This document shows positions 16,804 through 26,098 of a DNA stretch of 35,578 nt, one piece after another. Positions within the stretch are counted from its first letter, which is position 1. Each line of letters begins with the position of its first letter. The stretch comes from Gemmatimonadota bacterium (GTDB lineage: Bacteria; 4572-55; J002). The DNA is taken from the NCBI GenBank assembly GCA_003697105.1, contig RFFQ01000187.1:1-35578 (forward strand), given 5' to 3'. The notes beneath the pieces are model-generated. The model ran no database searches. It was not told the DNA's origin and saw nothing but the letters and a program-made list of their open reading frames with translations. The translations under genes were made by a program, and so were the position numbers.

Positions 16804-16880
16804 GCGCTCGTAGCTCAATTGGATAGAGCATCTGACTACGGATCAGAAGGTTTGGGGTTCGAATCCCTACGAGCGCGCCA
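16804..16880 (+). tRNA. tRNA-Arg (anticodon ACG), CCA encoded
   Basis: A full cloverleaf can be folded. The acceptor stem GCGCTCG (16804-16810) pairs with CGAGCGC (16870-16876), then discriminator G and an encoded CCA (16878-16880). The D arm is GCTC/GAGC. The anticodon stem TCTGA/TCAGA holds the loop CTACGGA, so the anticodon is ACG, expected to be edited to ICG and read CGU/CGC/CGA. The T loop is TTCGAAT on a stem with one G-T pair. The A-to-I step needs TadA, not seen here. Confidence 0.96.
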
Positions 16881-16932
16881 TATCTCAGTAATACTATGTG
16901 AGATGAGCGAAAACGGCTACCATTACTGACCG

Positions 16933-16968
16933 GGATTTACTTCGTATGTATGAAGTAAATCCTTTTTT
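16933..16968 (+). terminator. intrinsic terminator between tRNA-Arg and glmS
   Basis: A perfect 11-bp stem GGATTTACTTC (16933-16943) / GAAGTAAATCC (16952-16962) with an 8-base loop, followed by six T (16963-16968). It ends only 4 bases before the glmS ribosome site AGGAGG (16973-16978). Upstream, ATCTCA (16882)/TGAGAT and CAGTAAT (16886)/ATTACTG (16922) can form overlapping, mutually exclusive stems. Confidence 0.88.
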
Positions 16969-16982
16969 ATTTAGGAGGTACC

Positions 16983-18803
16983 ATGTGCGGAATTGTAGGC
17001 TATATCGGAACGAAACCAGCATTACCCATTTTGCTCGAAAAGCTGGAAAACTTGGCATATCGTGGGTATGATTCCTCCGGCATTGCCATTATTGAAGGGG
17101 GTCAATTTTATTTGGAGAAAATGGCAGGTAAAATTGACAATCTAAAAGCCAAAGTCAACATCGATTCCCCGGGTACCGTTGGGATCGGGCATACTCGATG
17201 GGCAACTCACGGTGAACCGACAGACATCAACGCCCACCCCCACCCCGACGGGTCTGGAAATATCGTGGTGGTGCAAAATGGAATCATCGAAAATTATCTG
17301 GAATTGAAAGAGTGGCTTCAAGAAAAAGGGCATGTGTTTGTCAGCCAGACGGATACCGAAGTTGTGGGGCATTTGATCTCCGAATTTTACGACGGTGACA
17401 TTGAGACGGCGGTTTTTCAGGCGATTCGTAAATTAGAAGGATCATTTGCCTTAGCCATTTTGGATAAGCGTACCCCGGAGAAAGTTATTGCCGTACGCTT
17501 CAACCCGCCGCTGGTGATCGGTTTGGGTGAAGACGGAAATTACCTTGCTTCGGATATTCATGCTTTGTTAAAATACACTCGGGAGATACTCGTGGTTAAG
17601 GATGAGGAGGTCGCCGTGTTGACTCGCGATCAAGTGCGGTTATACCGTTTTGACGGTACCGAAATCACGGATCGAGCGCCCCTTCATGTGGATTGGTCTG
17701 TAGAAATCGCCAAAAAAGAAGGATATCCCCATTTTATGCTCAAAGAAATCTACGAGCAGCCCACCACCGTTGCCGATACGATTTTGGGACGTTTACTAGA
17801 TGATGGTACGGTGGTATTGGATAATGTGCATTATCGTCAATATCATTTACAGCAAATTCGCCGGATCAACATGGTCGCTTGCGGTACCGCGTATCATGCC
17901 TGCTTGGTTGGCAAGTACGTCTTGGAAGACTTTTTACGCATTCCTGTTGATGTGGACATTGGCTCGGAATTCCGCTATCGTGATCCGCTTGTCGGGGAAG
18001 ATTATCTAACCATTGTCATTAGCCAATCGGGGGAAACCGCCGATACCATTGCCAGCTTAAAAGAAGCAAAAGCGAAAAAGTCACGGGTGATGGCGATCAC
18101 CAATGTGGTGGGCAGTACGATTTCCCGAATGGCAGATGACGTGCTTTATACCCGCGCCGGACCCGAAATCGCCGTAGCATCCACCAAAGCGTTCACAGGG
18201 CAATTAACCGCCATCTATCTGACCATGTTATATATGCTCCAACATCTGGGTGAGCGCCGTCTGAACCAACCTTTGTTTGATGGATTACGGCATTTGCCCG
18301 GACAAATCCAGCAAATATTGGATAATCATGACCAGATTAAACAGATCGCCAAAAAATTAAAAGATAAAGACAATTGTTTTTTCATCGGACGAAATCTGGA
18401 CGAACCCATTGCGCGGGAAGGGGCATTGAAGCTCAAAGAAATTTCCTACATCCACGCCGAGGCATACGGCGCCGGCGAGCTTAAACATGGCACCATCGCC
18501 CTGATCGAAGAGGGTATGCCGGTCATTGCGCTCGCCAGCCAAGACAAAGTGTATGATAAAATGGTGAGCAATATTCAGGAAGTGGTCGCCCGCAAAGCCT
18601 ACGTCATTGCCGTTGCACCCGAAGATGCAACGGATATTGAGAAACATGCCAGTGACGTTATCCGCATTCCACGAACCCACCCCCTACTAATGCCCGTGTT
18701 AGTCACAATTCCACTGCAATTGCTGGCATATTATACGGCGGTAGAACGTGGGTGTGATGTCGATCAACCGCGGAATTTGGCGAAAAGTGTTACCGTTGAA
18801 TAG
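16983..18803 (+). CDS. glmS: glutamine-fructose-6-phosphate aminotransferase (isomerising)
   Basis: A 606-residue enzyme making glucosamine-6-phosphate from fructose-6-phosphate and glutamine, the first committed step to UDP-GlcNAc. The N-terminal glutaminase domain starts with MCGIVGYIGT (Cys2 is the nucleophile once Met is removed) and continues with LAYRGYDSSGIAI, GHTRWATHGEPTDINAHPH and VVQNGIIENYLELK. Two SIS sugar-isomerase domains follow (RINMVACGTAYHACLVGKYV; TIVISQSGETADTIASLKEA; FFIGRNLDEPIAREGALKLK; AEAYGAGELKHGTIALI), ending in the typical DQPRNLAKSVTVE. AGGAGG is 4 bases before the ATG. It is followed 54 bases later by glmM. There is no room for a glmS ribozyme upstream. I see only a weak candidate promoter (TTACTG/TATGTA) between tRNA and glmS, so read-through of the terminator may set expression. 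Confidence 0.98.
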   Translation: MCGIVGYIGTKPALPILLEKLENLAYRGYDSSGIAIIEGGQFYLEKMAGKIDNLKAKVNIDSPGTVGIGHTRWATHGEPTDINAHPHPDGSGNIVVVQNGIIENYLELKEWLQEKGHVFVSQTDTEVVGHLISEFYDGDIETAVFQAIRKLEGSFALAILDKRTPEKVIAVRFNPPLVIGLGEDGNYLASDIHALLKYTREILVVKDEEVAVLTRDQVRLYRFDGTEITDRAPLHVDWSVEIAKKEGYPHFMLKEIYEQPTTVADTILGRLLDDGTVVLDNVHYRQYHLQQIRRINMVACGTAYHACLVGKYVLEDFLRIPVDVDIGSEFRYRDPLVGEDYLTIVISQSGETADTIASLKEAKAKKSRVMAITNVVGSTISRMADDVLYTRAGPEIAVASTKAFTGQLTAIYLTMLYMLQHLGERRLNQPLFDGLRHLPGQIQQILDNHDQIKQIAKKLKDKDNCFFIGRNLDEPIAREGALKLKEISYIHAEAYGAGELKHGTIALIEEGMPVIALASQDKVYDKMVSNIQEVVARKAYVIAVAPEDATDIEKHASDVIRIPRTHPLLMPVLVTIPLQLLAYYTAVERGCDVDQPRNLAKSVTVE

Positions 18804-18857
18804 AAGCGAGAGACAAAAGACGCACTGACCTTTGAACCTTAAATTTAAAGACGAGTT

Positions 18858-20216
18858 ATGAGAACATTATTTGGAACAGACGGTATTCGAGGTGTGGCAA
18901 ACACCTATCCCATGACACCGGAATTGGCGTTGCGTGTTGGACGCGCCGTGGGGTATCTATTTCACCGGGAAGAAGGACGCCGTCATAAAATCATCATCGG
19001 TAAAGACACTCGTATTTCCGGTTATGTGTTGGAAAATGCGCTCACAGCAGGCTTGTGCTCCATGGGCGTCGATGTATTTTTGGTTGCCGTCTCGCCGACA
19101 CCCACAGTGGCGCATTTGGTGCGGAGTTTCAATGCAGATGCGGGGATCATGATCTCCGCCTCGCACAATCCATTTACGGATAACGGGATCAAGCTGTTTT
19201 CCCGTCAAGGTTACAAATTGCCGGATGAGATGGAAAAACGGATCGAAGAACTGGTGCTTGGGGATGAAATCGATAATATCCGCCCCACCGGTAAGGATGT
19301 TGGCAAAGCCTTTCGCATCCGGGATGCCGTTGGACGGTACATTGAATTTGTAAAAGCCACCCTAGACCCCGGCACCAGCTTTGAGGGGCTGAAAATTGCC
19401 GTCGATTGTGCCAATGGCGCCGCTTACAAAATCTCACCCATGGTTTTGGAAGAACTTGATGCCCAAGTTGTGGTTATTGGCAACAAACCCAATGGGCTAA
19501 ACATCAACGACCAGGTGGGTTCAACCCATTTGGAGGCGGTACGGCAAGTGGTACTAGATCACGGGTGTGATTTAGGCATTGCGCATGATGGGGACGCCGA
19601 CCGGACACTATTTATTGACAGTGACGGAAATGAAGTTGATGGAGATCAGATTATGGCCATTTGTGCCTTACATCTGGCGGAACGGGGTCAATTAGCAAAA
19701 AACACCTTAGTAACCACCGTGATGAGCAATTTAGGGTTGCGTCTGGCAATGGAAGATGCCGGTATTCACACGGTTCAAACCCAAGTCGGTGACCGGTATG
19801 TGCTGGAAACGATGCGCCAACACGGCTATAACTTGGGAGGTGAGCAATCCGGGCATGTCATCTTCCTAGACCACAATACCACAGGTGATGGGATTCTCAC
19901 GGCATTGCAAGTGATTCAGATCGTCCAACATCGTGGAATGCCATTAAAAGACCTCGCCAGCAGGTGCATGACTCGCTTTCCCCAAATTTTATTGAATACT
20001 CAGGTGAAAGAGAAAACCCCGTTGGAAAAGATGCCCGCTGTGATGCAAGCCATCCACACCGCCGAGCACCAGTTAGGAAAACGGGGGCGCGTGCTGGTTC
20101 GCTATTCCGGCACCGAAAACAAAGCCCGCGTCATGGTTGAAGGGGAAAATGAAACGGAAATTCGCCAACTGGCAGAATCGATCCGCAATGAAATTAAAGC
20201 GGAAATCGGGAGTTAA
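18858..20216 (+). CDS. glmM: phosphoglucosamine mutase
   Basis: A 452-residue enzyme converting glucosamine-6-phosphate to glucosamine-1-phosphate, the step after GlmS. Motifs: MRTLFGTDGIRGVANTYPMT at the start; phosphoserine loop GIMISASHNPFTDNGIKLF with catalytic Ser102; metal loop AHDGDADRTLFIDSDG; sugar-binding GGEQSGHVIF; phosphate loop VRYSGTENKARVMVEG. Length is standard. The ribosome site is weak (GACGAG). Co-transcribed with glmS; glmU, which completes the pathway, is not in the window. Cytosolic. Confidence 0.98.
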   Translation: MRTLFGTDGIRGVANTYPMTPELALRVGRAVGYLFHREEGRRHKIIIGKDTRISGYVLENALTAGLCSMGVDVFLVAVSPTPTVAHLVRSFNADAGIMISASHNPFTDNGIKLFSRQGYKLPDEMEKRIEELVLGDEIDNIRPTGKDVGKAFRIRDAVGRYIEFVKATLDPGTSFEGLKIAVDCANGAAYKISPMVLEELDAQVVVIGNKPNGLNINDQVGSTHLEAVRQVVLDHGCDLGIAHDGDADRTLFIDSDGNEVDGDQIMAICALHLAERGQLAKNTLVTTVMSNLGLRLAMEDAGIHTVQTQVGDRYVLETMRQHGYNLGGEQSGHVIFLDHNTTGDGILTALQVIQIVQHRGMPLKDLASRCMTRFPQILLNTQVKEKTPLEKMPAVMQAIHTAEHQLGKRGRVLVRYSGTENKARVMVEGENETEIRQLAESIRNEIKAEIGS

Positions 20217-20257
20217 GCGTCCATATTCCAGCCGGTTGCAGGGCTTCGCGATTCTGC

Positions 20258-20286
20258 TTGACAAGCGATCCACTTTGTGATACTCT
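20258..20286 (+). promoter_or_regulatory. sigma70-type promoter for the STAS gene
   Basis: TTGACA at 20258-20263, 17-base spacer, TACTCT at 20281-20286. It lies 54 bases before the STAS start codon, in the gap after glmM. Confidence 0.6.
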
Positions 20287-20339
20287 TGCCAAACCATTGC
20301 CGGATAACGAATTTTATCACCATAAAGTGAGGCAAAACG

Positions 20340-20750
20340 ATGCAGGTTCACGAGGCATTCACCGAATACGGGCTTACCACGGAAATCGGTTATTACGACA
20401 CCAATAAAACCGTTATTGTCATCAGTTTTACGGGCGTTTTGGATATGCTCAGTGCCGAGGTGGTTTTTGTGAAACGCCGCGCTACCCTCAAAGAATGGTT
20501 TGAAAACAAGCCGGATACGCAACGAATTGTGTTTGATCTGTTTCACTTGGATCACATCAATTCATTTGCCATCGGGCATCTGACCCAATTTTATCTTGCC
20601 TTGTACAAACGCAAAATTCCGGTGACGCTCGTAATTGACCCTGAGAGTACCGTTTATCAGATTTTAGATTACTGCGGATTATTTGAGCTGCACGGCTTGC
20701 ACGTCCAGCGGAAAGATTTAACGGAAGGGCTGGAGCCTTTAGGCGGGTAA
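20340..20750 (+). CDS. STAS-domain protein (anti-sigma factor antagonist type)
   Basis: A 136-residue protein that is one STAS domain with a short N-terminal extension. The core shows the RIVFDLFHLDHINSFAIGHL strand-helix segment, in which Ser75 occupies the place of the phosphorylatable serine in SpoIIAA/RsbV, followed by KRKIPVTLVIDPESTVYQIL and GLFEL. Such proteins release a sigma factor or another target from an HATPase-type kinase when unphosphorylated. GAGG lies 9 bases before the ATG. Its last 12 bases overlap the end of the Ser/Thr kinase gene on the other strand. That kinase is a tempting partner, but this is inference. Divergent at several typical positions (no D-S-S-G motif). Confidence 0.8.
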   Translation: MQVHEAFTEYGLTTEIGYYDTNKTVIVISFTGVLDMLSAEVVFVKRRATLKEWFENKPDTQRIVFDLFHLDHINSFAIGHLTQFYLALYKRKIPVTLVIDPESTVYQILDYCGLFELHGLHVQRKDLTEGLEPLGG

Positions 20751-21734
20751 CGTGGCGATAAACGCCGAAAACGAAGCGTACGTAGCGATATTATCCGCAA
20801 AAATATCCCGGAGAGACTTCAAAAATAAAATCGCCGATTGAGGGCGTTGACCCGGTTGGAAATGTAAACAACTGTGGACAATGCCCCTTTCTTTTTCTGG
20901 AAGCGCGGCGGCATTGAACATGGCGGTCACCCATGCCTCCTGTTGTTGGCTATCTTCAATAAAGGTCTGGAACTGACTGGCATCGAGGTGTCTCCCGCGC
21001 GAATCTAATTGAAAAATAGACTTACCCGCCAGTACTTCCAACAGAATAATGCCAAGGGAATAAATATCGGCGGCGGGGGTCACCTTGGCCCCACTAAAAC
21101 ATTCTGGGGCACTGTACCCCATCGTCCCAGCGCCGAGGGGAACATGGGGAAAATCCGTTGCCGGGAAACGGTGCGACTCACGGAACACATGTGCAAAACT
21201 GAAATCACAACATACCAAATCGCCATCCGCCGAAACCAAGATATTTTCCGGTTTAAGGTCGCAATGCACCAAGCCGACACGTTCAAAATACGCCACAGCG
21301 TGTGCCAGCTCGCACAAAATATAGCCGGCGAGTGCTTGTCGTTCTGTTTCATTCGTAATGGTGGCAAGTGCCTTCATTACGGGACGTAGTGTTCCTCCGC
21401 CGAATGCCATCCGAAAATACGGAATCCGAGCCAAAGGTTTGCCCATGTGCTGGCGGTCAATCCGGTGTCCCAAAAACCGGCAAAATGAGGTTGTTTTGAC
21501 CACATACTGGCAGTTAAGACGCCACAGCAACTCCGCTTCACGTTCAAATTTGTGTTTGAGGTCGGGGTCAGAAGCCGGTAACATCACCTTGAGAACATGG
21601 GTACGCCCTTCAAAATCAACTTTGTAAATCTCTGCCATGCCTCCAAGACCCAATTGTTCTAAGATGGTGTACTTCAAAAAGGTATTATCGGCATCGATTA
21701 ATATCTCACCGGGTTTAAATCGATAAATTTTCAT
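20739..21734 (-). CDS. Hanks-type serine/threonine protein kinase, soluble, atypical motifs
   Basis: A 331-residue cytosolic kinase with no transmembrane or PASTA segment. Visible: glycine loop LGLGGMAEIYK (28-38); Lys49 in HVLKVM; Glu67 as the likely helix-C partner; catalytic loop HCDLKPENIL (157-166) with Asp159, Lys161 and Asn164; metal-binding CDFSFA (176-181); GTMGYSAPE (203-211); and DIYSLGIILLEVLAG. Odd points: HRD reads HCD (a non-RD kinase, not expected to need activation-loop phosphorylation), and DFG reads DFS, replacing an almost invariant glycine. All catalytic residues remain, so activity is likely but not certain. Its ATG overlaps the Nudix stop as ATGA, so the two are translationally coupled. 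It ends tail-to-tail with a STAS gene. Confidence 0.9.
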   Translation of the reverse strand: MKIYRFKPGEILIDADNTFLKYTILEQLGLGGMAEIYKVDFEGRTHVLKVMLPASDPDLKHKFEREAELLWRLNCQYVVKTTSFCRFLGHRIDRQHMGKPLARIPYFRMAFGGGTLRPVMKALATITNETERQALAGYILCELAHAVAYFERVGLVHCDLKPENILVSADGDLVCCDFSFAHVFRESHRFPATDFPHVPLGAGTMGYSAPECFSGAKVTPAADIYSLGIILLEVLAGKSIFQLDSRGRHLDASQFQTFIEDSQQQEAWVTAMFNAAALPEKERGIVHSCLHFQPGQRPQSAILFLKSLRDIFADNIATYASFSAFIATLPA

Positions 21735-22315
21735 ACCCTATCCATTGCAGGAAGCCGTTCCAAAAAATGGGCAATAATTTTGCCGGTCAATCCCCACACA
21801 GTGTAATGGCGCCACTCATAAAAATGCACCAGATAGACCTCCCCGTCGTGCCGCCATTTTCGGATATGGTGAATCGCCGGGTCGCGAAGTTCATGTAACG
21901 GAATGTTAAGTAGATGATCAATTTCGCGGGGGTTCGGAATCAACGGCACTTGAGATGAAATCACCCCGACAAAAGGTGTGACAATGTACGTTGATCCGCG
22001 AGATTGGACATCATCCAACTGCCCGAGGATGTCGATCTGGTTGGGCGAAACACCAATTTCTTCTTGCGTTTCGCGGAGTACGGTCTCCAACAGATTTTCA
22101 TCGTGCTCATCCATGCCCCCGCCGGGACAACTAATCTGCCCCTTATGAGTTGGCAGGGTCTCTGTGCGTTGGGTGAACAATACTTGGCACTGTTCCGGCA
22201 GGTCGATCAATGTCACCAACACCGCGGCACGTTTCCAACCGTTGGGAACCAGCAGTGTACGGGGCGGGTGTCGCGCCAGCATATCCCGGATTTGTTCGTA
22301 AAATTGCGGATCCAT
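21731..22315 (-). CDS. Nudix hydrolase, CoA pyrophosphatase (NudL/UPF0035) type
   Basis: A 194-residue protein. A complete Nudix box GX5EX7REUXEEXGU runs from Gly67 to Val89 (RETQEEIGV at 81-89). Just before it, LFTQRTETLPTHKGQISCPGG fits the extra motif of the CoA pyrophosphatase subfamily, which cleaves CoA or acyl-CoA to 3',5'-ADP and phosphopantetheine. Subfamily assignment is by motif only. The gene starts 9 bases after the mfd stop and runs into the kinase gene by a 4-base overlap, so mfd, Nudix and kinase probably share a transcript. No strong Shine-Dalgarno. Confidence 0.88.
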   Translation of the reverse strand: MDPQFYEQIRDMLARHPPRTLLVPNGWKRAAVLVTLIDLPEQCQVLFTQRTETLPTHKGQISCPGGGMDEHDENLLETVLRETQEEIGVSPNQIDILGQLDDVQSRGSTYIVTPFVGVISSQVPLIPNPREIDHLLNIPLHELRDPAIHHIRKWRHDGEVYLVHFYEWRHYTVWGLTGKIIAHFLERLPAMDRV

Positions 22316-22324
22316 CGTCTGTTT

Positions 22325-25300
22325 TCAATTCACGCGACGTTGTGACTCGTTAGAGGTCTCACAGGATTGCCATTTTAGCAAGACACGTTTGGCAATATCG
22401 ATGACCTCCATTTCGGTACGTGTTCCATAGTTTATCGTAATGGCAAAGGGGTCACCTGCTTGGAAATGGAAGGGGACACCTTTTTCATCCAGAAAAGCCG
22501 AGACCCGTGCAAAGGTTTCGGTCGGTGGCAATTTTTGCGGTAAAAATTCGTAGTAAATCTCCCCATTTTTGATGCGTACCACCGGAATCCACGCCGTAGC
22601 CGCCAGAACACGAATTTCCATAGAGCCAAGTAACAATTCTGCCGGTTCGGGAATTGCGCCGTACCGGTCTCGCAGTTCCGCACGCAATTCGGTGATTTCA
22701 TCCAACCGGCGGGCGGTGGATAAGCGTTTGTAGATCATAATTTTCTGCCGGTTGTCGGCGATATACTCATCGGGAATATACGAATCGATGGCAATACGAA
22801 CATCCGGTTCTAGGAACGGCTCTTGATCATCGCCTTTTAATTCGCGGACAGCATCTTCCAGCAATTCGCAGTATAGGTCAAACCCGACCTCTTCGATATA
22901 GCCACTCTGTTCCGCTCCGAGCAAATTTCCCGCACCCCGAATTTCGAGGTCACGGAGGGCAATTTTCAGCCCGCTTCCCAGTTCGCTGTATTCCTCAATA
23001 GCCTGCAATCGTTGTTTTGCGGCAGGGGTCAAGGCACCTTCTGCCGGTGTCAGAAAATAGGCATACGCCAACCGTGTGGAACGCCCCACCCGCCCGCGCA
23101 ACTGGTACAACTGCGCCAAGCCAAACCGGTCTGCCCGATTAATGATGATCGTGTTCACGTTTGGAATATCCACTCCATTTTCAATGATCGTGGTACAAAC
23201 CAACACATCAAACCGGTGATCCAAAAAATCCACCATCTGTTTTTCCAACTGATGACCTCTCATCTGTCCGTGAGCAATCCCAAACCGCACTTGAGGCAAA
23301 AGCTTATGGAGATAACCCGCCATGGCTTGAATGGATTGGACACGATTATGCAGGAAATAGACTTGCCCGCCGCGATCCACTTCGCGCATGATGGCATCAA
23401 TAATAACCTCATCGGAAAAAGGCACCACTTCCGTGCGAACCGGTAAACGTCCTTGCGGAGCGGTATTGATGATGCTCATATCGCGGACACCCATCATTGA
23501 AAAATGCAGAGTTCGGGGGATGGGTGTAGCTGTCATGGTCAAGACGTCAACTTGTTTGCGCAGTTGTTTCAAATGTTCTTTGTGAGTCACGCCAAAGCGT
23601 TGTTCTTCATCGATAATCACCAAGCCGAGGTCTTTAAATTTCACATCTTTTTGCACTAGCCGGTGCGTACCGATCACAATATCCACTTTCCCTTCTTCCA
23701 ATTCGGCAATGATACGTTTAATGTCTTTGCTATAACGAAAGCGGCTCAACATCTCAATTTTGACCGGAAAATCGGCGAGCCGTTCTTTGAAGGTCAACCA
23801 GTGTTGTTGGGCTAAGATGGTGGTCGGGACAAGAACCGCCACTTGTTTGCCATCTAACACTGCCTTAAATGCCGCTCGAATCGCCACTTCTGTTTTACCG
23901 TAGCCCACATCACCACAAATGAGCCGGTCCATGGGGGCGCTTTTTTCCATATCATGTTTCACATCCTCGATGGCTTCCAGTTGATCCGGCGTTTCTTCAT
24001 AGATAAATGAGGCTTCCAGTTCGCGTTGCCAAACGGTATCCACGGTGTACGAATGTCCCCGCTTGGTTTGTCGCTCTGCGTAGAGTTTGACCAACTCGTC
24101 TGCCATATCCATAATGCCTTTTTTGGCACGTGCTTTAACTCGCTCCCAAGCGGTACCCCCCAGTTTGGTCAGGGAGGGCAGAACCCCATCTTCTCCCATG
24201 GAATATTTGTGGACATATTTGATTTGGTCCACCGGCACAAACAGCTTATCATTATCTTTGTAGGCAATTTCAAGACAATCCGTGATGCGATCATCAATGG
24301 CGATGCGCTTAATCCCCCAGTAAACGCCAATGCCATAGTTGACATGCACCACAAAATCACCCTCGTTAAGCATATTCAAGCCCGAAATCGCTTGACCGGT
24401 TTTAAATTTACGCAAATGTCGCCGTCGCCGGTAACGATTGAAGATCTCCCGGTCTGTGAAAACCGCTAACTTCACTTCAGGGAAAACAAACCCTTTATGA
24501 AGTGTTCCGACCCGAAGGGTCGCCTCCACCGCCCAATCTTCTACAATCTCCTGCATTCGCTCAACTTGACCTTTATTATCGCAATAAATAAACAACCGGT
24601 ATCCAAAGCGATGCAGTTCGGTCAGCTTTTCCCGCAACATCTCCAAATTTCCATTCAGCGGTTCTTGCGCTTGAACATCTAGTTCAATTTCCAATTGGGA
24701 TTTATGGCGTCCGGGGGCATTGAGATAGAGCCGCTGATACTGTTGAAATCGCTCTTCTAGCCGGTGGTAGGGTTCGTAAATGTCATGGGGTAACGGTACA
24801 TCACGTCCTTTCCGCACTGCTTCATTATACAGATATTCGACTTCATCAGCAATGGTGCCGCCGATACGTTTCAGTTCTTGGGGGCGATTCAGCAGTAGGA
24901 TCGTTTCAGAAGGAAGGTATGATAACAATGTGGCGTCGGACGGGATATTCATTTGAAGTTCCCGGCGCGGTAGGATTTTCACCTGATTCAAGGTACGGAC
25001 GGACCGTTGCGTCACAATATCAAATTCTCGAATCGAATCGATGGTTTCTCCAAACAATTCAATTCGTACCGGATTTTCATTTCCGAACGAATAAATATCG
25101 AGAATCCCCCCGCGGAGGCTAAACTCACCGATACCTTCAACCATCGGAACCCGCTCAAACCCAGAAGTCACCAACGTTTCTAAAAGATATTCCAGATCGA
25201 TATCCTCATCACGGGCGAGATGAATAGTAGCAGCCCGAAACGTAGCCGGAGCAACTACTTTTTGGAGGATTGCCCGAATGGGAGTGATTATAATTCGGGG

Positions 25301-25639
25301 GGTGCCCTCAACTAGCGAGCTTAGCGCTTCTGTTCGAGCCGCAATCAAGGCATCATTGGGTTTTTGGGTGTCATAAGGCAGGGCTTCTAACGCAGGATAG
25401 AGCAAAATACGGTCTGGATCGGCAAAAATACTAAGGTCATCAAAAAAATCTTCAGCATCTTCCTGCGTTTGGGTAATAAACAAGCACGGGCGCCCGGTAT
25501 GCACAAAAAGGTAGCTGGCAAGCGCCACCGGCAAAGAGGCTTTGGCATGCCGTACCCACTGTTCTGGAGTTTGTTGAAGTAAATTTTGAACGAGAACCGA
25601 AAATGAGGGATTATCTTGAAATAAAGCTGTATTTTTCAT
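22325..25639 (-). CDS. mfd: transcription-repair coupling factor
   Basis: A 1104-residue SF2 translocase that removes RNA polymerase stalled at DNA lesions and recruits UvrA. Order: UvrB-homology module (about 1-330, [17 protein letters not shown]); RNA-polymerase-interacting CarD-like domain (about 420-500, [20 protein letters not shown]); helicase domain with Walker [16 protein letters not shown] (about 572-586), Walker [12 protein letters not shown] and [15 protein letters not shown]; second lobe with [20 protein letters not shown] and [17 protein letters not shown]; then the C-terminal TRCF domain. All expected modules are present. The ATG at 25639 has no Shine-Dalgarno and begins 9 bases after a terminator-like hairpin and T-run. 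A short unrelated tail ([12 protein letters not shown]) follows the last domain. Confidence 0.97.
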   Translation of the reverse strand: MKNTALFQDNPSFSVLVQNLLQQTPEQWVRHAKASLPVALASYLFVHTGRPCLFITQTQEDAEDFFDDLSIFADPDRILLYPALEALPYDTQKPNDALIAARTEALSSLVEGTPRIIITPIRAILQKVVAPATFRAATIHLARDEDIDLEYLLETLVTSGFERVPMVEGIGEFSLRGGILDIYSFGNENPVRIELFGETIDSIREFDIVTQRSVRTLNQVKILPRRELQMNIPSDATLLSYLPSETILLLNRPQELKRIGGTIADEVEYLYNEAVRKGRDVPLPHDIYEPYHRLEERFQQYQRLYLNAPGRHKSQLEIELDVQAQEPLNGNLEMLREKLTELHRFGYRLFIYCDNKGQVERMQEIVEDWAVEATLRVGTLHKGFVFPEVKLAVFTDREIFNRYRRRRHLRKFKTGQAISGLNMLNEGDFVVHVNYGIGVYWGIKRIAIDDRITDCLEIAYKDNDKLFVPVDQIKYVHKYSMGEDGVLPSLTKLGGTAWERVKARAKKGIMDMADELVKLYAERQTKRGHSYTVDTVWQRELEASFIYEETPDQLEAIEDVKHDMEKSAPMDRLICGDVGYGKTEVAIRAAFKAVLDGKQVAVLVPTTILAQQHWLTFKERLADFPVKIEMLSRFRYSKDIKRIIAELEEGKVDIVIGTHRLVQKDVKFKDLGLVIIDEEQRFGVTHKEHLKQLRKQVDVLTMTATPIPRTLHFSMMGVRDMSIINTAPQGRLPVRTEVVPFSDEVIIDAIMREVDRGGQVYFLHNRVQSIQAMAGYLHKLLPQVRFGIAHGQMRGHQLEKQMVDFLDHRFDVLVCTTIIENGVDIPNVNTIIINRADRFGLAQLYQLRGRVGRSTRLAYAYFLTPAEGALTPAAKQRLQAIEEYSELGSGLKIALRDLEIRGAGNLLGAEQSGYIEEVGFDLYCELLEDAVRELKGDDQEPFLEPDVRIAIDSYIPDEYIADNRQKIMIYKRLSTARRLDEITELRAELRDRYGAIPEPAELLLGSMEIRVLAATAWIPVVRIKNGEIYYEFLPQKLPPTETFARVSAFLDEKGVPFHFQAGDPFAITINYGTRTEMEVIDIAKRVLLKWQSCETSNESQRRVN

Positions 25640-25648
25640 AGCAAATAG

Positions 25649-25683
25649 AAAAAATAGGGTACATTTATAGATGTACCCTATTT
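25649..25683 (-). terminator. intrinsic terminator after the STAS gene, directly upstream of mfd
   Basis: On the minus strand a perfect 13-bp stem AAATAGGGTACAT (25683-25671) / ATGTACCCTATTT (25664-25652) with a 6-base loop runs into TTTTTT (25654-25649). It closes the sensor/partner-switch operon. The mfd ATG at 25639 lies 9 bases beyond. The loop reads CTATAA, so a TATAAA-like -10 sits inside the hairpin, with only a poor -35 (TTTAAT) 17 bases upstream. Confidence 0.82.
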
Positions 25684-25713
25684 GAAATTAAATCAACGAA
25701 TTCAAAGAAAACG

Positions 25714-26070
25714 TTATAGAGAATTAATCGCGTCGTCAATCGTATCCTGAAAATTCAAGATACTAGTAGCACCAACAATATCAAAAATTTCAAACACATT
25801 TTCATTCACCGCGGCAAGGATGAATTTACCCCCTTTTTGCACCACTCGTTTGTTGTAATCAATGATATTTCCTAACGCCGTACTATTGAGGTACTTCAAC
25901 TGTTCAAAATCGGCGATAATATTGACGACCCCGGAATCATTAAGGAGTGAGATAATCTGGTCGGAAACCGCCTGAATATTCGTGGCATCCAACGAACCTG
26001 AGAAATGCATAATTTTAGAATCACTGCGTCCTGCAACATCTTCCTGAACAATTTGGATATCTGTAGCCAT
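25714..26070 (-). CDS. STAS-domain anti-sigma factor antagonist
   Basis: A 118-residue single STAS domain. The segment NIIADFEQLKYLNSTALGNI carries Ser63/Thr64 at the phosphorylation position of the RsbV/SpoIIAA family, followed by KGGKFILAAVNENVFEIFDI, a canonical ending. When unphosphorylated it should bind the HATPase-type kinase or another switch protein. GGGAGG lies 11 bases before the ATG. It is the last gene of a four-gene run whose preceding gene, 28 bases upstream, encodes a STAS-HATPase fusion and is the natural kinase for it. A terminator follows. No sigma factor gene is linked. Confidence 0.9.
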   Translation of the reverse strand: MATDIQIVQEDVAGRSDSKIMHFSGSLDATNIQAVSDQIISLLNDSGVVNIIADFEQLKYLNSTALGNIIDYNKRVVQKGGKFILAAVNENVFEIFDIVGATSILNFQDTIDDAINSL

Positions 26071-26098
26071 CTATAAAATGACCTCCCTTGAGATGAAC

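Noticed and set aside
16881-16982. glmS ribozyme or riboswitch upstream of glmS
   Set aside because: Only about 100 bases lie between the tRNA and the ATG, most taken by the terminator; the ribozyme core needs more and I cannot find its conserved pseudoknots.
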